Virus record (IMG/VR): IMGVR_UViG_3300009001_000006
Span: 1-64,000 of that record
Origin: a virus
Strand: one strand, 5' to 3'
Length of the DNA stretch: 64,000 bases
Of this stretch, positions 61,450-64,000 are shown piece after piece. The notes beneath the pieces were generated by a model. That model saw only the letters and a list, made by a program, of their open reading frames with translations, did no database searches and was not told the origin of the DNA. Within the stretch, counting starts at the first letter, position 1. Every line of letters begins with the position of its first letter. A program made the position numbers and the translations under genes.

Positions 61450-62403
61450 TTATTGATCCTCCTGATTTAAAGAATTATCAACAGCAGGAGTGCTTTGTGT
61501 AATTTGATTTCCAACATAACCTAATCCTGTCACCACAGGATCGTCTGGCACAGGTCTTACACCAGGTGTACCCGGCCGACCTTCACAATCACCCGCCTTA
61601 TCTACATTAGTAAGATAATGTACATTTTCTCCTATTACAAATTTCTTACTAGGCTCATAAGCTGTTTCTTCACCATATCTATAATCTATAGTACCTGCAC
61701 CGCCACAAGAACCGGCAGCTATACTATTTAACAATGTTCTCAAAGCACCGCTAGGGGGTGCGATTTTTTTACTAATAGGCACAAACGTAAAGTAGCTACC
61801 AACAATTTGTACAAAAAAATCATAACCAGCTTCTTGGCATGCCTGATCAACAATATTTAAAACATTACTATGACTATCACTAATTCTAAGGTAAAATGGA
61901 CATATGGCAATAATTTGAGATAAATCCATATATAAAGTTCCGCCACAAACAGGTAATAGCACAGCCCTTTGGTTTAGTGCTTGTAAGACATAATTCATAG
62001 GAATGCCAGACTCATCCTTCAATGAATTCATAAAATCGCCACAATCAAAATTACAAATACTAGGCTCTAAAAGAGCTAAAACATTATATATATTAGGACT
62101 ATTAATAGGACAATAATAATCATCTAATACTGCGATAACATTATTCAGGCTTTGTCTGCCATCCGTAAGTCTGACGTCCCACACTAATCCGCCAGAAGAT
62201 TCCTGATATGTATGATCTGCTAATACACCGGTGAAAGAAAGCCCACCAACAGCTATGGTATATATGCAACCTAAAGACCCATTATAAGTGCCACAATCTC
62301 TTTGTTCTACTAGTTTTAAGGAAACGCTAGACTCGTTACTACCGAAACCTAAATTACATGTGATACTAGCTATTTCGCAATTAAATGCTTTAGTAGAAGC
62401 CAT
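61450..62403 (-). CDS. tail hub-like structural protein
   Basis: 317 residues. LADHTYQESSGGLVWDVRLTDGRQSL (split, about 62-86) and YDFFVQIVGSYFTFVPISK (about 193-211) resemble hub domains of the gp27/VgrG class: a turn-rich beta domain with a conserved WDVRLTDGR strand. Many Cys residues (CDGCGD, SCGGAG). The C-terminus has a Pro/Gly-rich tail. It overlaps the upstream gene start and leaves 3 bases to the downstream gene. Structural role is likely; family call is moderate. Confidence 0.6.
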   Translation of the reverse strand: MASTKAFNCEIASITCNLGFGSNESSVSLKLVEQRDCGTYNGSLGCIYTIAVGGLSFTGVLADHTYQESSGGLVWDVRLTDGRQSLNNVIAVLDDYYCPINSPNIYNVLALLEPSICNFDCGDFMNSLKDESGIPMNYVLQALNQRAVLLPVCGGTLYMDLSQIIAICPFYLRISDSHSNVLNIVDQACQEAGYDFFVQIVGSYFTFVPISKKIAPPSGALRTLLNSIAAGSCGGAGTIDYRYGEETAYEPSKKFVIGENVHYLTNVDKAGDCEGRPGTPGVRPVPDDPVVTGLGYVGNQITQSTPAVDNSLNQEDQ

Positions 62404-64000
62404 TTGGTTCTTTCTCTAGTATAATGGTGACTAAATCTTTTGATTTGTTGATAAAGAATTCCTGTTTTTTTGATAAGTATCCTTCGTGCCAAGATTCTAT
62501 AGAATATTTGCCATAATCCAATTCTACAATACCATATCCACAACCATCGATTTTATTTCCATCATCATCAATGATTTCATAACAAGCTTCAGATGGTGAT
62601 ATATTAATTAATACCCCGTTTGTAAATTCTGGTGATGTGAATAATAATTTACTTGGTGTTTTATCGTAAGTATTTAATGATTCTATAGGAATATCATAGG
62701 TTTTTGACATCATAGCTTGAGAATATTGTTGTTCTTCTTTAAATGATTTTAATATAGTGAATGCATAATATTCGCTATTTATATTTGTCTTATTATATTC
62801 AATAGCATAAATATATCTATCGTATACTTTAATTTTATAATCCCCATGGGTCAAATCATTAATCCTTAAATAATTGTCCTTAATATCATAATATGATTTA
62901 TTATCGTCTTTGTCTATTAATTCAGCTTTTAAAGAATTCTTATCTCCACCAGCAACATATAAATATATCTCACCAAGATTGTTATTAGATTTGGTGGTCA
63001 AACACCTAATATCAATTTGTTTAGACTTGTTGAGAAAATTTAAAACTTGCTCTGGATTATTAGGTAAAAAATTAATAATTGTTGATATATTTGGAGATAT
63101 ATAAAGACCGCTAGTTGTATAAGAGTACCTAATAGTTTCTGTAATAGATTTATCTGTCTTTGTATCTGTTAAAGACACAATATCATCATTGTGAAATAAA
63201 TATTCATAATTTTTATCTAATATAATAGATCCTATTAATAATTTATTTTGATTATTAAATGTCGTATCATGGTATAAGGTGATGTCTTCGTCGCCAATAG
63301 ATAATACAGAAGTAGCTTGTGATATTCTGGTTAATCCAGGACTAATATAAAAATACATATAATCTAGACCATCAATACTTACAGTATCAAAGTCTAATAC
63401 TATATTTTGCTCTGTTTTTTGTTTTTTGTGCTCTAAGACAATTTTATTCGATTTTAATTTTTTGTGGAAGTCTTTTATTTTATTTTTTTCTAGTGGTATT
63501 AATAAAAGATTATAAAGCTTTTGTGTTGTTTCTTCAGGAAAATAAGATTCGCTACGGTAGTCTGCAGAAATTTTTGTATTAACTAAAATATTAGATGGCT
63601 CAGATATGAAAAAATCCTTATATATCTTACAGTTATTAGAGTCTGTAACAATTAATGTATAATAATTAGACTTGAGTTTATTTTTAATAGAGTTTTTATT
63701 AACAACAATAGGTTTGCTATCATCCTGTATAAACCAAGCTATAGAATATGGGGCTTTACCACCAGATATTGTACATTCAACATTTTCTGATGTTCCGCCA
63801 TTATATTTAATGGGCTCCCATTGTAATTCTACTTTTAAATAGTCTATTTTTTTACTAATATTTTTACGCTCAACCATACAACCCAAACTATCTTTAATAG
63901 TAATATCATATGTATGATCGGCTTTAATCTCATCAACTATATTATTATCATTAGTAGTAATATTTTTACCGTTTATAGACACAGCATATGGTGATTTACC
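62390..64000 (-). CDS. SprB-repeat tail protein (5' partial)
   Basis: Minus-strand frame stays open to the window edge (GKSPYAVSINGKN precedes the GTG at 63982), so the start lies beyond. At least 536 residues. Two SprB-type repeats are seen near the N-terminus: one truncated by the edge, and one with SGGKAPYSIAWF, YTLIVTDSNNC and ISEPSN. The remaining part has alternating beta segments (LFHNDDIVSLTDTKTDKS, YYFISPG-type) and ends with EPNGFY. SprB repeats occur in bacterial surface adhesins, so host binding is inferred. Confidence 0.65.
   Translation of the reverse strand, partial: GKSPYAVSINGKNITTNDNNIVDEIKADHTYDITIKDSLGCMVERKNISKKIDYLKVELQWEPIKYNGGTSENVECTISGGKAPYSIAWFIQDDSKPIVVNKNSIKNKLKSNYYTLIVTDSNNCKIYKDFFISEPSNILVNTKISADYRSESYFPEETTQKLYNLLLIPLEKNKIKDFHKKLKSNKIVLEHKKQKTEQNIVLDFDTVSIDGLDYMYFYISPGLTRISQATSVLSIGDEDITLYHDTTFNNQNKLLIGSIILDKNYEYLFHNDDIVSLTDTKTDKSITETIRYSYTTSGLYISPNISTIINFLPNNPEQVLNFLNKSKQIDIRCLTTKSNNNLGEIYLYVAGGDKNSLKAELIDKDDNKSYYDIKDNYLRINDLTHGDYKIKVYDRYIYAIEYNKTNINSEYYAFTILKSFKEEQQYSQAMMSKTYDIPIESLNTYDKTPSKLLFTSPEFTNGVLINISPSEACYEIIDDDGNKIDGCGYGIVELDYGKYSIESWHEGYLSKKQEFFINKSKDLVTIILEKEPNGFY

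Noticed and set aside
1-64000. tRNA genes and CRISPR arrays
   Set aside because: No cloverleaf-like stretch ending in CCA or repeated spacer pattern was noticed in the gaps, all of which are shorter than 150 bases; a dedicated scan was not possible.

Overview
The window reads as part of a large, strongly AT-rich genome of an uncultured tailed bacteriophage. The evidence is a bacterial-type replisome, phage nucleotide metabolism (class II ribonucleotide reductase, dCMP deaminase, dNMP kinase, GMP reductase), UvsX, PhoH, a phage sigma factor, a ClpP-like protease, tail-type structural proteins, and gene packing so tight that starts and stops usually overlap by 4 to 20 bases. No ribosomal, tRNA or housekeeping host genes are visible. 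Near-consensus sigma70 promoters (TTGACA / TATAAT) and clear Shine-Dalgarno sites before core genes argue against a Bacteroidetes host. The host is otherwise undetermined.

Layout. Genes run on the plus strand up to 58365. (a) 1-1925: 3' part of a Cys-rich structural protein with mucin-like Thr/Pro tracts. (b) 1932-9321: UDP-galactopyranose mutase, glycosyltransferases, a macro-domain protein, a deoxyribosyltransferase-like protein and GMP reductase. (c) 9314-14747: a glycosyltransferase-like gene, structural or maturation-type genes, a PAP2 phosphatase, a sigma factor and ClpP. (d) 14751-19420: an aldolase-like protein and four glycosyltransferases. (e) 19477-25746: fibre-like protein and a cassette of small membrane proteins around a papain-like peptidase, with a holin-like/HhH fusion. 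(f) 25753-34791: the main glycan island, with GDP-mannose dehydratase, GDP-fucose synthase, two fucosyltransferases, two sulfotransferases, an exostosin-like protein and others. (g) 34855-51923: DNA metabolism, ending at ssb and a strong terminator. It includes a family-C DNA polymerase split into two genes with a proofreading exonuclease gene between them. (h) 51943-58365: GT4 enzymes, a nucleotidyltransferase-like gene, a Vsr-like endonuclease and a possible annealing protein. (i) 58366-64000: three tail-type genes on the minus strand, converging on (h) with no spacer.

How it fits together. About fifteen glycosyltransferase-like genes, three nucleotide-sugar enzymes (glf, gmd, fcl), two sulfotransferases and Thr/Pro-rich virion-type proteins in one window suggest that this phage makes its own fucosylated and possibly sulfated glycan. 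The target could be its own virion proteins or the host surface. The activated sugar donor GDP-fucose and two dedicated fucosyltransferase folds are encoded together, which makes this the best candidate for an undescribed system. The replication block is a self-contained bacterial-like replisome: DnaB, a TOPRIM primase, split DnaE with a DnaQ-like exonuclease, SSB and UvsX.

Limits: all functions are read from motifs in the translations. No database search or structure prediction was run, and many small genes stay unassigned.
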